A stretch of 64,000 nucleotides of DNA from Burhinus oedicnemus (GCA_008921705.1 VFFE01007623.1:221003-285002), one strand, 5' to 3'; shown: positions 27,921 to 41,464, counted from the first letter of the stretch. Program-made: numbers and translations. The notes: generated by a model from the sequence alone, not told the origin.

Positions 27921-28545
27921 GACGGACGATGACGACTGGTGAGGTGCTGGTAGCAGGTGGCTGCGGGGGTGCCCTCAGGGAGAAGAGATGAGGGGCTGCC
28001 CTGTGCTGGACACAACTGGCTCCACAATGGACCCACCATAGGACACAGCTGGGCCATGTCAGCCACGTGTGTGGTGCCTCTGAACCAGAGGTCTTCACGG
28101 AGTGTCTGTAAAAACATGTTTAAGCGAGGGCAGTAAGCACCAAAAAAACAAGACAAAATAAACAGAACAACAAGGCCAGAGTGGGAGGAGTGAGGAGCCA
28201 GAAGAAAAAAGGAGCAAGCTGGATGGAACAGGAGGAGAGAGCGGGGGTTGGAGCAGAGAGCAGGAGCCCAAGCGGGGCCAAGACACACAGTTCCCTAGAG
28301 GCTGCTATCACTGCAGGAACCAGCGTGTGCTGACCCCATCTCTCACCTGCCTGCCGCCTCTCCGAGGTGACTGAGTGCTACTTGGGGCCACGGGAATGGA
28401 GACCAGGAAGGGTGGAGGCAAGGGCTGTTTGGCCTGAGGTTGTGTGTGTTTGTTTTAATACCAGAATGAGTAATTACAAGTTTGTTAACTGACAATAAAT
28501 TAAATTGACTGAAATTTCCCCCAAATAAGTAAACTCTTCTTTTGC
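27920..28545 (+). mobile_element. ERV/LTR-type avian interspersed repeat (plus orientation)
   Basis: This is the same family as 16136-16990 in the opposite orientation. It shows a 'GGTAGCAGGTGGCTGCGGGG' block, 'CTGGCTCCACAATGGACCCA', 'GTGTGTGGTGCCTCTG', a purine-rich middle with 'GGAGGAGTGAGGAGCC', and near the end 'TGACAATAAATTAAATTGAC' with 'GAAATTTCCCCCAAATAAGT'. The last block is the counterpart of the TTTATTGCCAATTAAA block in the other copy. The GC-rich body creates several overlapping minus-strand open frames (up to about 138 codons) that are artefacts of base composition. It directly abuts a GT microsatellite at 27892-27920. No viral protein remains. Confidence 0.5.
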
Positions 28546-31500
28546 TTGCCTGACAGGGGAGGGAGCAGATGATGACACAAAAGCAGCAAATCCCAACTGA
28601 ATAAGTGCCTTAAGTAAACCAAGCAGTGCCCTTAAGAAAAGCCAATCACACAGACAGCTCCACACTCACAAACAAAACAGGACATGGCCAAAAATAGGAA
28701 ACTGGGGGGAAAAGGCCTGGTAGTCCAGACAATTTCTGGAACAGAATACATACCTTCAAATCCTTAATTGATATTGAGCTGCTGACCAGTCCCACCAGAT
28801 GGACCGTAGCACAGGTAAGGATAGCAGCTTTGACAAGATTTGAGGTTTTTTCCTCTCACCCCCTTGTTAATGCTACCTTGTGCATACACTTTCTCCAGCT
28901 AGCCTGCTTGCTTGTTATTTAAGGGAAAAAGAAAAAAACAAACAATGCCTATGAGCTATTTTTGAAGGAACTGAGATAGCAACCACAGCTATTTACAAGA
29001 CATGCTCCTACAGTTCTTGCTCCAACCGCAGCCTGCATTCATGTGTTAAACAGTCACTGGTAGCTCTTACAAGTGATGAACCTCTCTTCTATTTTCTAAG
29101 CATCCCACACTGGTTTATTATCTCAGATTCTAGACTAACACACAACATACAGAAATATTTCCCTCTAAAGACAATATCAAAATTCCCAGCTGAATAAATT
29201 AAAACTATGCTCACTTACACTTTCCCCTTAACAAGGTAATTCTTCTTTAGCCCTAACAGGTTTCTAAATAAGGCATATTTAAAAACGGAAGCAAGCCAAT
29301 CCACAAGAAAGTAGAGATGAGGAGACTTAGGTGCAAGTCCTCTGTTCACTTTTTTCCCCAACTTGAGTTAAAATAAATCAGTCCAAAGGTAAAAAAAGTA
29401 CCAAAGCCAATGCAAATGAAGCAACAGGACTGCACAGGGTTGAAGGAACAGGCTCTCCCACCCCCTTCAGCAGCCAGGAGCTCTTAAATGAGCTCAGCCG
29501 GTTTTATTGACAGAGAAGGGGAGGAGATGCAAAGCAGTGAGACTCACCCACACACTGCACAGATGGTAAGTGGCATCTAATAATCCTAGATGTTAGCATC
29601 CTACATTTCCAGGGCATACTAGTTTCTTTCCTGGTTTTCCCCTCAAATAGTTAAGCTTCTGAGAGATAGTGATGGTAGGTGCCCTATCACTCTGCAGCAC
29701 AAGAAGAATAGAGACTCTTGTAAAACTATACCATCAGAGATTAAAAGCTTCTTTCCAAACACCTCAGCCCCACCTGTCCAGCCCTGAGCTGGAAACACAG
29801 GCTCCAGTTTGGCACAGCTTTTCAAAGAGAACTATGAGGACAAAAGAGAATACAGTGACAATTAACCTTTACAGACCTGACAACACTGATATGTAACACA
29901 TACATATTGTAATAAACATTTATGTGGTGACAAGTGGATTCAAATCCTTACTTGATTTGGAAAAGGAAAAAATCTACCTTACACAGGCAAAGTAGTATTT
30001 CATAAGCCATTTTCACTATTTATGCTGCTATAAACCTAAGGCAATATTTTCACCAGGACCTGCAATTGTTAATTGTCACTATATCACAGACAATGTTAAA
30101 AATGACCAATATTAAGAAATCTACAATAACTGGTTCTGTCCCAGTAGATCAAACTATATTTTTTAACCTAATTTTATTCACTTAGTCTTCTGGGAAACCG
30201 GAGGAAATCAAGAAGCTTGGGTTTTGTATCGCTGACTCTGCTAGTAACTTTTGTGGAATTTGAAATATATCTTTAAAGTAATTTCTCAGTTCTGTAAAGT
30301 ATTAAAAATAAATCCTCATTTAAGTGCCTAAACAAATGCTAAGACATTCTGAAAGAATAAAACATTACTTTTTAGCACCACTCATTTGCAATCGGGCTTT
30401 TTCTTCTACAGCAGCTTCAAAAAAGAATTTGACCACTGAATATTTTAGGCAAAATAAATACATAGAACAATCCCCTCCCCCAACCAAGACACACACCTTA
30501 AGTCTTACTCATATATGAAGTGATCTTAAAAAACAACCTCCAAGAAAAATCTCCGTCACAGATTTTAAGTAAACCAACTATAGATCACAGTATTTTCATT
30601 TACACTGCCAACTTACTTACTGTCACTGTGAATATTTGTTGGTTGGATTCATATTAGGAAATCAAGTACATACAATACATTGTGTGAGTAGGCTATCCAG
30701 GTGTCTGTGATAAGTGTCTTCATTAAAATAAATGACTTGTAGCTGGAAAATGCCATGCCAGTTAAGCACTGTTTCAGAGTGCAAAGACTGCAGTAATACA
30801 CAGAGCTGTTAAAACCAGGTCTCTATCCTAAAGCCTTTGGCACTTAAAAATCCAAAATTTCTAGGCTGTAACCAGAAGAAAATGCAAATATCTTGCAGTG
30901 CTTAGTTAGATATGATATAATATTCTTATCCTTCTACCTTCTAGGTAGTTAAGTGATCAAAGTGTTTTAAAACCATACATCTTCCATTCCATTACTCTGC
31001 GGTGGTGACAATGACAGTTGTCTCAGTCAAATTCTTAAAGTTACTGGTAATACATGTAACAGTTTTAAAACATAAAGAGTCAGGAGGAAATTCAATGCAG
31101 TGTTAAAGATAAAATTGAATTTATATAACATGTTCATTCAAGTTTTTTTTTAAGTGGATTTTTGTCTTAAATCTAACTGTATAGACAATCACTTATTGTT
31201 TGCACCTAACTTTTCATTCTATTAAAATAATAAATACACTGGAAGACAACTGACATGATAATATTTGACATGGTAGCATAGCAGATAAAATGTACAAAGT
31301 CTTTAGAGAAACAGAATTAAGTTCATAGGTCTCCTCAGGACCTCCAGGTCCTTGACTTATTTAAATCAAAATGCTTCTCTTCATTGAGAAGCTAAAATCT
31401 CCAATATTCTACCCTATGTCAAACAAGATCTTTTCTTAAAACTGTTTTACAAGATAGCTTCCAAACAGCAAACACTTTCATCTGCCTTCATATCAGGTAG

Positions 31501-33697
31501 ACTTAATTGTTTCTCTTAACATTTTCTTTCTCTTTTCTCCAAAGATTTTCTTTACTCAAAAAGATTACAAGATTTATTTGTGTTTTTCCTACTGAAGCAA
31601 TTCTTATCCTGGAAAACACAGCCATTGTTTGGCAGTGTTTACAACTTGACTAAACTCACTGACTTGCACTCAAGAAAGGCAGGCACCTTTGCATTTGTAC
31701 AAGTTAAAATGTGCTAATATGACCTAAAGCATTTAATTCTCACAAGCAACTGACCTACTGACAACTTACTGAACCCCATAGATTCTGAACTTTCTTCTCC
31801 ACAAAGTATTTCCATTCTCCCACATAACGGCATACTATGGAGATCTCTCAACCGCAATATACTTCATGTATTAGTTATAAATATTTGCTGATGCCGATGT
31901 TAGAATGAAAGTTTCCATGAAGTATGGACTGTGATAGTTTGTCACTGGTCTTTAGCTTTACCATTTTTTACTTTCTTAATTTTTCAGTTTCAAGACCAGT
32001 TAGGTGGTGGAAGGATTATGCTATGTGTTTTGATTTTAGTAAACTCTTCTTACAATCACCAATGCACATTCAGCAAATTGACATACAAAGGTAAGAGCTT
32101 CTATGTACAAAGATTGGTACGACTTACAGCAACTGATATCAACCATTAGACAGTTATTTTGTATTTGCTTAAGCAACTGATCATGAAGCAGTCAAGATCA
32201 AAAAACATTTTGATTTGACTAAAGGTATGGATTCTTGTTTATCTCCTGTATTTTTACTGACATACGAACAAATACTTCTGTTTTGAACTATGAAAGCCTA
32301 GAAGGTTTTTACTCTTGTACATATAGATATGGATATTATTATGAATACACAGACATATGCATATTATATATTAAAAATATGCCCCCATTTTAAAAGCTAT
32401 TATTCTTTCTCCCATCCTATTATTTAGGGGGTCCATCAAGGTTTGCTAACACATCTTTACTTTTGCAAATTTCCATTGCCTATAGCTCAAAACCACGTTC
32501 ATCTATAATCCAGTAAAAATATCAGTACATGCAGAAAAGCTCCAAGTACAATGTTTGTAGCTGATTTGTGGGAAGATTAACCGAGATCATGAGGTACCTA
32601 TCTAATTTAGCAGAAAACTCGGGAGAGTACAAAAGAATAGGAATCTATGGATCACAAACCATGACATCTCTCTTTTGGAAAAAGAGATTGTAGACAAGAT
32701 TTTCACAGGATGTAAACTATCCCAAGCAAAAAACCACACAACTTGAATACTGACTTTTTGCCAGGATACAGGTTTGCCATTCCAACAGGAAAAGCACAAT
32801 GATAATTATTTATTATATCACAGTGACATATATTTTTACATTCACAAAAGAAGAAACTCCAGCATTTAAGAGTCAAAGAAGGTTCTCTTTGGATCAATGA
32901 ATTAACAGAAAGTGCAGCTCAGCTGCAATTAATCTTGAGTTTTGTTGATTGCACAAACTAGAACAGAATACACGCTCGCATCCAAACAGAAAATATTTGA
33001 AAATACAGCTGATACTTATTATCTTCCCTATGTTTGTAACCAGCCTGAATTATGGCAAGCACAGTTAAAAGCCTATTTCTGGACCATTGGCAAGAATCAT
33101 GCTTCGTTAGATGAGTACAGACTGTGTACAGAGACAGAAGTGTTTTGGAAAGCATTTTCATTTTTCAGAACAGAAGTTGCACATACCTCATGCATTTTGT
33201 ACGGAGATTAAACACAACAATGTTTAAGAATGAAGACTTGTTAGCATTCTCATAATAAATCTTTTAAAAGACATATTTCCAGATTTCTTTGCATAAATTT
33301 AATTATGACTTTGCTTGGCAAAGAGAGTTAAGAAACACACCTTTGTCATTTTGCTTACTGTACTGGTAAAAGCCCCAGGCATTGCCTACCACTTTAGGAA
33401 CACCAAAGCAGGAATATCCTTGCTTCCCCCTCCAACCTAGATTTCTTTTTCAAACAAACTTGCTTTTCTCAAACTCCTTCTGAAACAGTTTGCTATCTTA
33501 AGCAAGAAGGCAGCTGTAATTAAACCAGGGTTTTAGAAAAGAAAGACGTTAAGTTATGTGATAAAACCTCATCTGCACAGCTACAAAGGAGCACAGGGAG
33601 ACAATGGTGGGTGGGGTGGGGGGAGCCCTGCTCAGCTGCTCCTACGCCCATCACAGGAGAGCCATCCACCCATCAAATAAGTTATGAAGCTGCATTT

Positions 33698-35205
33698 GTA
33701 GAATCACAGAATGGCTGAGGTTGGAAGGAACCTCTGGAGGTCATCCGGTGCAACGTCCTTGCTCAAGCAGGGCCACCTACAGCCAGTTGCCCAGGACCAT
33801 GTCCCAGTGGCTTCTGATTACTCCCAGTGATGGAAACTCCACAACCTCTCTGGGCAACCTGTGCCAGGGCTTGATGACCCTCACAGCAAAACAGTGTCTC
33901 CTGTGTTCAGACAGAGCCTCCTGTGTTTCAGTTTGTGCCCACTGCCTCTGGTCCTGTCACTGGGCACCACTGAAAAGAGCCTGGCTCCATTTTTGTTGCA
34001 CCCTCCCTTCAGGTATTTCTACACATTGATGAGATCCCTCCTGAACCTTCCCTCCTCTGGGCTAAACAGTCCCAGCCCTCTCAGCTTTCCCTCACAGGAC
34101 AGATGCTCCAGTCCTTTCATCATCTTGGTTATGGCTCTTTGCTGGACTCTCTTCAGTAGCTCCATGTCTCTCCTGTACTGGGGAGGCCAGAACTAGACCC
34201 AGCGCTCCCAAGTGTGGCCTCACCACTGCTGAGTAGAGGGGAAGAATCACCTCCCTCCACCTGCTGCTAACACTCCTCCTAAGGCAGCCCAGGATACAGT
34301 CAGCCTTTTTTGTGGCAAGGGCACACAGCTGGCTCGTGTTCAACTTGGTGTCCACCAGGACCCCCACAGGGCCTTTTCTGCAAAGACGCTTTCCACCTGG
34401 TCAGCCCACAGCACATACCGATGCATGGGGCTGTTCCTCCCCACCTGCAGGACACTGCACACTTCCCCTTGTTGAACTGCATGAGGCTCATGTCAGCCCA
34501 TCGCTCCACTCTGTTGTGGTCCCTATGAATGGCAGCACGACCCTGTGGTTTATCAGTCACTCCTCCCCGTTTGGTGTCATCTGCAAACCTGCCAAAGATA
34601 TACACTCTGTCCCACCGCCCAGACCATTAATGAAGATGCTGAAGAGGTCTGGACCCAGTATTGACCCCTGGGGTGCAGTGGTAGTTACTGGCCTCCAGCT
34701 AGACTTCATGTCACTGATGAGCACCCTCTGGGCCCAGCTGTTCAGCCAGTTTTCAGTCCACCTCACTGTCTGCTCAACCAGCCCATACTACTTCAGCTTC
34801 TCTATAAGGATCTTACGGGAGACAGTGTCAAAGGCCTTCCTGAAGTTTAGGTAGACCCTTGCTTTCCTTCATCTACCAGGCCAGTAGTTTCATCTTGGAA
34901 GTCTCTCAAGTTGGTCAAGCATGTCTTCCCCTTGGTGAATCCATGCTAAGTACTTCTGATGACTTTCTTGTCCTTCATGTGCCTGGAAATGGTTTCCAGG
35001 ATTAGTTGCTCCATCACCTTCCCAGGGATGGAGGTGATGCTGACTGACCTGTAGTTCCCTGCATCCTCCCCCTTGCTCTCCTCCAGTCCTTAGGCACCTT
35101 TCCCAATCACCACGATCATTCAAAGATTATCTAGAGTGGCCTTGCAATGATATCTCTCAGCTCCATCAGCACTTTTTGGCCCTGATGGAATGGACCCACA
35201 TCTGT
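33698..35205 (-). mobile_element. CR1 LINE, about 1.5 kb, 5'-truncated and frameshifted
   Basis: The lower end 'GAATCACAGAATGGCTGAGG' followed by TTGGAAGGAACC is the reverse complement of a CR1 3' end. Reading the minus strand from 35205 downward gives RT and post-RT ORF2 pieces in several frames. Examples are [20 protein letters not shown] around 34680-34630, a fragment with FADDTKRGG near 34590, [32 protein letters not shown] and [20 protein letters not shown]. Frameshifts separate these blocks, including one just after VVRPHLG that is shared with the copy at 63387-64000. The FADD catalytic pair is still visible, but the ORF as a whole is dead. It is in CASK sense orientation. Confidence 0.93.
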
Positions 35206-36940
35206 GTAAATACACTTAGAGGCAATGAACACTTTAACAACACGTTATCCTCTTACGTGCTTCGGGCCTGTTTCTGATTGACACAAAGCAGAGAGTTCTT
35301 AGACATCTCCTTTACAGAATACTTCACACATTTAACTACCAAATGTAAGTCATCATACTCTTAAACTACCATATGCATGCAAATAAATATTGAACAAAGG
35401 GACAGACAAGATTGAAATAGTATGAGATTTTAAAGCCTATTTTTGAATAATAGCAAAGCGTGCCTGTGATATTTTATTTTCCTTGTGTTTCTGAAGAGAG
35501 AGAGGATTAGTACAGAAGGCTTTTTAGAACCTTGCTAAACTACAATCTTCCTCATTACAGTTTGGGAGATATGGTTTGGAAAGTAGTATCAGGTTCAGAG
35601 TGGCTGACTGAGGATGCAACTGTAGCTGACTGGGATGGACATTTCAATGACAGGCTTATCACCAGCAAAAAAACATAGAACAAACCTAAGACAGTTATTT
35701 CCAAGCCTTTTGTAAGGTATTCAGTACACCACAGGATGTTGCAATTAGCTGGCAGGCATAATTTTGCTAGTCTGCTTGGAATAAATACTATCAACTGCGG
35801 CTTACCTTTTGGGTTCTGTGATTTATGCTGAACCACAAGCACTACCTGAAAATGTTTCTCCTAAATTCAAAAAGCTATTAGGAATTTAAAATATTTTCAA
35901 GTTTAATTTTCTGTGAAACTTGCATTCTAAATGGTTGTGAGCTCCCAGGTACAGATGGGATTCAGGTAACAGATTTAAAGGACCAACCAGTTTTTTTCCA
36001 GAAAGCAGAAGTGATGCATAAATACAAGTCTCTGCAGAAGTTTTCCTCAATTAGTAAATATCCTTTATGACTTGAGATGACTAAGATGTGCATAAATTAC
36101 GTTTGATATTATGTATTACCCAACAAGATTCATGTATTTAACAATACTAGTTAGTAAAGATTTTAATCAAATGGTCACTAAGCCCTATTTTATATGTACA
36201 AAGAGGAATTAACTTTTAAGTGACAAACCATATTCACTGACTTAAATGACACAAAGTTTAGAGAAACTTTTCATAACAAAATTCGTTTGCATATGTCTTA
36301 TTTTCTTTTTCACATATGTGAACATATTTTCTTGTTCCACGTATATGGAAGCGGGATGAAAAGTGAGAGAAAAGATTATAGCAATGTTACTTCAGAAGCA
36401 CATTTCAATCAATTATGATTACTTCTTAAAAAAAAAAAATCTGACAACTGCATACTCAGTTATATAACAAAAATAACAGTTAAACTATATATTATCTGCT
36501 GTATCAATTCTGCTTAGTACTAATTACATAATTATTTCATTATTATATTTGTTCTAAGAATTTCAAGATACAGCAAATTTTAAATTAATACTCTAATATG
36601 GTATTCTTAGAATAAATAATTCTTAAAATGGCAGTCAAATATACTTCATATCATTGCATTTGAAACCTACAAAGGGTACCGTTTACCTTTATAAAACTGG
36701 GAAATGTGTTGACTAGTCTTGCTGCTCAACTGCATGATACCACCCTCAGATGCAGTTTCATGATAACGTTATGTAAAGACCTACCTAATCTGGCAATGCG
36801 CAACTAGTCCATAGTGGTTTCAGCCACTAAATAGAATAGTCACTTGTAAAATGTTGGCACTATAGTTAAACCAAGAACAGATAAACAAAGTTATCAGAGC
36901 AACGTGTAGGCAAGTTGTAAAGGTTAAAAAAAATAAAAGC

Positions 36941-36960
36941 GGGGGGGGTGGAGGCGGGGG
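36941..36960 (+). repeat. G-rich tract, possible G-quadruplex
   Basis: GCGGGGGGGGTGGAGGCGGG continues with more G on the plus strand. The runs of 8, 2 and 5 G do not give four clean GGG blocks unless the long run is split, so a quadruplex is possible but not certain. Confidence 0.5.
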
Positions 36961-37730
36961 AAAGAAATGCACTCGTCCAAAGCCATTTCCTGTTCAGTAC
37001 TATAGTAAAGCCAGTAAAAACAGATACATATTAAAGGCAAGGTACTGAAGGCATACAGCAAACAAAGCTGTCCTTGTTTTGGAGACTGATTAGGAGGAAT
37101 AAACAACCAACTGCTTGCAACACATAAAAACTTAATGATTTTCTTATTATTTAAGCAATAGTTCATAAAAAATTAGGTAAATATTCTTATGTGCTTTGAA
37201 GTGGGTGTAATAAATTCACGTGCTATGATTTCCCTTCTGAAAATAGAAAGCATTATGTCAACACTGCTGTGAGTATGCTTGCATCAAATTTCAAGAAACT
37301 TTATGTTCTTGAAATAAAATAATACCATATAGTTGATCTTTATTACTCTTTGCTTATGGTCTGGATGAAAGTCCATATTTCCTTATAAAACTTCATATTT
37401 GCTTTCCTGAACCAATCAAATTTGTATGTTGGACTCCAAAAAAGGTCAAAACCATGGTAATTTGACCAGTGACACTAAGTATGCCACTCCCAGAAGCCTC
37501 TATCTGGGCCCATGCTAGAAACAGCACCAAAAATGGCCCCTAAAATACAATTTTACACCTTTTAAAAAATTACATTAGGTGAAGTGTTGCCCAAGTCTGA
37601 ATTCTGTATTTCCAACCAAAAAAATCACATGCACCATTTCTGCAGTGAACTGACTTCCAGGAGCAAGAAAAAAAGGAGTCCTGAAAAAGAAATCCTTGTC
37701 ACCTTTTCTTGCATTCCTGTGATTTATTGT

Positions 37731-39705
37731 ATCTACAAGCTCTTCAGAAGGGATAGGCAGGGAAGGAGAGGTGGTGGGGTGGCTCTGTATGTTAGGGAGT
37801 GTTTTGATTGTATAGAGCTCAATGACTGCGAAGGCAAGGTCAAGTGCTTATGGGTAAGGATGAGGGGGAAGGCCAACAAGGCAGATATCCTGTTGGGAGT
37901 CTGTTATAGAGCACCCAATCAGGATGAAGCAACAGACGAAGCGTTCTACAAGCGGCTGACAGAAATCTCACATTCCCAGCCCTTGTCCTAGTGGGGGACT
38001 TCAACTTACCAGACATCTGCTGGAAACACAACACAGCAGAGAGGAAACAGTCTAGGCGATTCCTGGAGTGTGTGGAAGATAACTTCCTGACACAAGTGGT
38101 GAGTGAGCCTACCAGGGGAGGTGCCTTGCTAGACCTGCTGCTTACAGAGAAGATCTGGTGAGTGATGTGGTGGTCGGAGGCCGTTTTGGGCTTAGTGACC
38201 ATGAAGCGACAGAGGTCTCGATTCTTGGTGAAGGAAGGAGGAGGGTCAGCAAAACCACTACCATGGACTTCCGGAAAGCAGACTTCAGCCTGTTCAGGAC
38301 ACTTGTTGAGAGAGTCCCTTGGGAGACAGTTCTGAAGGGCAAAGGGGTCCAGGAAGGCTGGACATTCTTCAAGAAGAAAGTCTTAGAGGTGCAGGAGCAG
38401 GTGTGTCCTCATGTGTCAGAAGATGAACCAGTGGGGAAGACGACCAGCCTGGCTGAACAGGAAGCTTTTGCTGGGACTCAGGGAAAAAAGGAGAGTTTAC
38501 CACCTTTGGAAGAAGAGGCAGGCAACTCAAGAATAGTATAGGGATCTAGTTAGGTCATGCAGAAAAAACATCAGAAAGGCAAAAGAACAGCTAGAACTTA
38601 ATCTGGCCGTTGTTCTAAGAGATAATAGAAAAGGTTTTTACAAATACATTAACAACAAAAAGAGAGCCAGGAAGAATCTCCACCCTTTATTGGATGCAGA
38701 GGGGAAGATGAGGAGAAGGCTGAGGTACTTAATGCCTTCTTTGCCTCAGTCTTTAATAGTAAAACCAGTTATCCCCAAGGTATTCAGCCCCTGAGCTGGA
38801 AGACAGGGATGGAGAGCAGAATGAACCCCATTAATCCAGGAAGAAGCAGTTAGTGACCTGCTACACCAACGGGACAGCCACAAGTCTATGAGGCCAGATG
38901 GGATCCACCCGAGAGTGCTGAGGGAGCTGGCGGAGGGGCTTGCCAAGCCACTCTCCATCATTTATCAGTGGTCCTGGTCAACGGGGGAGGTCCCAGACAA
39001 CTGGTGGCTTGCCAATGTGACACCCATCTACAAGATGGGCCAGAAGGAGGATCCAGTCAACTATAGGCATTTCAGCCTGACCTCAGTGCCAGGAAAGACC
39101 ATGGAAGGGTTCATCCTGAGTGCACTCACACGGCATGTGAAGGACAACCAGGGGATCAGGTCCAGCCAGCATGGGTTCATGAAAGGCAGGTCCTGCTTGA
39201 CCAACCTGATCTCCTTTTATGACCAGATGACCCACCTGGTGGGTGAAGGAAAGGCTGTGAATGTTGTCTACTTGGACTTTAGTAAGGCCTTTGACAGAGT
39301 CTCCAACAGCATTCTGCTAGAGAAGCTGGCAGCCCATGGCTTAGACAGGGGTACTCTTTGCTGGGTTAAAAATTGGCTGGATGGCTGAGCCCAGAGAGTT
39401 GTGGTGAATAGTGTTAAATCCAGTTGGTGGCAGGTCTCAAGCGGCGTTCCTCAGGGCTCAGTTTTGGGGCCAGCCTTGTTTAATATCTTTATTGATGACC
39501 TGGACGAGGGGATTGAGTGCACCCTCAGTAAGTTTGCAGATGACATGAAATTAAGCGGCAGTGTTGATCTGCTTGAGGGTAGGAAGGCTCTGCAGAGAGA
39601 TCTGGACAGACTGGATGGATGGGCTGAAGCCAATTGCATGAAGTTTAACAAGGCCAAGTGCTGGGTCCTGCACTTGGGTCACAACAACCCCAGGCAATGC
39701 GACCA
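37731..39705 (+). mobile_element. CR1 LINE, 2 kb internal segment (endonuclease to RT)
   Basis: On the plus strand, CR1 ORF2 can be followed through several frames. The AP-endonuclease part shows RRGGGVALYVRECFD, GVCYRAPNQDEATDEAF, GDFNLPDICW and the conserved SDHE motif (about 38190). A linker with DFRKADFSLFRTLVE follows. RT blocks are [100 protein letters not shown], then FADDMKL (about 39535) and MKFNKAKC. An in-frame stop follows WLDG near 39388, and frameshifts occur before 38158 and between 38541 and 38888. Homology stops near 39705, inside ORF2, so the 3' end is missing as well as the 5' end. It is antisense to CASK. Confidence 0.93.
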
Positions 39706-40068
39706 CCAGGCACTACCACCATTTTAAACACCTTCACTTCAAAATTCCATATTCATGCATTTTCTTATTAACAGAGGTGTCACTAATACCATGTGTTTTT
39801 TTGCAGTCTATAAACAGATGCCTCAACCTCCTCAGTACTAAGACACACACACTCAATGAATTTTCAAGAAAGCTCCTGTACAATAGTTCTATCTGCGACA
39901 CTACTACCACTAAACACTTCAATTAAGAGTTCTCATAGGGTTAAAACAATACTAATAGAAGAAAAAGCAAAGTCAAGCTGATGCAGGTTTTCATTCTCTG
40001 AATTATCCTCATATTTTCTGCTTTCAATGAAAGAAAACCTAGCATGGTGCCTGCCTCATATTTTCACT

Positions 40069-40622
40069 AAATCACAGAAACGCTCGTGGGAAATGACCTC
40101 TGATGGTCATCCAAACCAAGCCTGACTCAAAGTGAGGTTACTGCTAACATTAGATCAGGACAGCTGTGCCTTCATCTAGCAAAGTCCTGAAAACCCCCAG
40201 GGACAGAAGTCCTATAACCTCTCTGGGCTACCTGTACCTGCTGCACTACCCTCCCAGTGGACAAATTTTTCCTCTTGTTCAACCTGAACCTTCCAAGCAA
40301 CAATTTCTGGCCATTACTCTTTGTTGTAACAGCTGTCACTGTTAAAGACCACTTGGCTCTGCCATTTTTGTAATTCTTCAAGTCGTTGTAGACTACTATT
40401 ATATCACCTTCTTAGCCTTCTCTTCACCAGACTAAATGAACTCAGCTTCCTCAACCTCTCTTTGCACATCATGTGCTGTAGGGTCCTAAGTATCTTGATA
40501 GTCTTTTGCTGGGACCTTTCCAGTTCTTTAGCATCCTTCAAATTGTGAAGCCCCAAACTGGACACAGTAGCTCATGTGTGAGCCAAATAATGCCACACAG
40601 AAGGAAGTAACTTCCCTTGATC
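40069..40622 (-). mobile_element. CR1 LINE, old 3' fragment
   Basis: The reverse complement of CR1 ORF2 end and 3'UTR is visible through strong divergence: 'TCCTATAACCTCTCTGGGCT' followed by ACCTGT, 'CTCTTGTTCAACCTGAACC', 'TTAGCCTTCTCTTCACCAGA', 'CAGCTTCCTCAACCTCTC' and 'CCCCAAACTGGACACAGTAG'. No useful open frame remains. It is clearly older than its neighbours at 37731-39705 and 40889-41464. Confidence 0.82.
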
Positions 40623-40888
40623 CGTGAATTATGGTACAACACAGAACTGACAACAACCAGAAATTCCAGATAAGTTGGCAAAGGCAAAGAGTCATTCGCT
40701 CTTTCTTCAAATCCAGTCTACATATGGTATAGTACCATAAAATTTGATGACATACAGATTTGTAGTATTTTTTACTCAAAGACTTGAGCTCATCACTGAC
40801 ACTGCATTTTTTGCATACACCCTCGAAAAAACAGAGAGGGAGGTACAGAATCTTACACACAGATACTTTTGCAAAAAATAAGTTGTGA

Positions 40889-41464
40889 TTCATAGAATCA
40901 TAGAATGGTTTAGGTTGGAAAGGACCTTAAAGATCATCTAGTTCCAACCCCCTTGCCATGGGCAGGGACACCTCCTGCTAGACCAGATTGCTCAAAGCCT
41001 CATCCAACCTGGCCTTGAACACTTCCAGGGATGGGGTATCCACAGCTTTCCTGGGCAACCTGTTCCAGTGCCTCACCACCCTCAGTGAAAAATTTCTTCT
41101 TGAGATCTCATCTAAACCTACCCTCTCCCAGTCTGAAACCATTACTCCTCATCCTGTCACTACATGCCCCTTTTAAAAAGTCCCTCTCCAGATTTCTTGT
41201 AGGCCTCTTTCAGATACTGGAAGGCTGCTATAAGGTCTCCTCGGAGCCTTCTCTTCTCCAGGCTGAACAAGTCCAACTCTCTCAGCCTGTCCCCATCCAT
41301 AGCAGAGGTGCTCTAACCCTCTGATCACCTTCACGGCCCTCCTCTGGACTCGCTCCAACAGGTTCATGTCCTTCTTATGCTGGGGGCTCCAGAGCTGGAC
41401 ACAGTATTCCAGGTGGAGTCTCATGAGAGCGGAGTAGAGGGGCAGAATCACCTCCCTCAACCAG
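40889..41464 (-). mobile_element. CR1 LINE, 5'-truncated, intact 3' tail
   Basis: It begins with TTCATAGAATCATAGAATGG, the reverse complement of two tail repeats. It then runs through the CR1 3' end: 'GGTTGGAAAGGACCTTAAAG', 'CTGGGCAACCTGTTCCAGTG', 'CCTTCTCTTCTCCAGGCTGA' and 'CCTCCTCTGGACTCGCTCCA'. The minus strand encodes [20 protein letters not shown] followed by [20 protein letters not shown] and [13 protein letters not shown] before frame is lost. Copy ends around 41464 by 5' truncation. It is in CASK sense orientation. Confidence 0.92.

Noticed and set aside
27769..28311. Four overlapping minus-strand open frames of 63-138 codons
   Set aside because: They run through a GT microsatellite (giving a His-Thr repeat) and the purine-rich body of the ERV-like repeat. 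No start context, splice sites or homology support them.
34312..34854. A 180-codon plus-strand open frame
   Set aside because: It is the antisense shadow of the minus-strand CR1 at 33698-35205. The true CR1 protein blocks read on the other strand.
38888..39727. Considered whether the RT frames are a functional domesticated gene
   Set aside because: An internal stop near 39388, frameshifts upstream and loss of the 3' end make it a dead CR1 copy.
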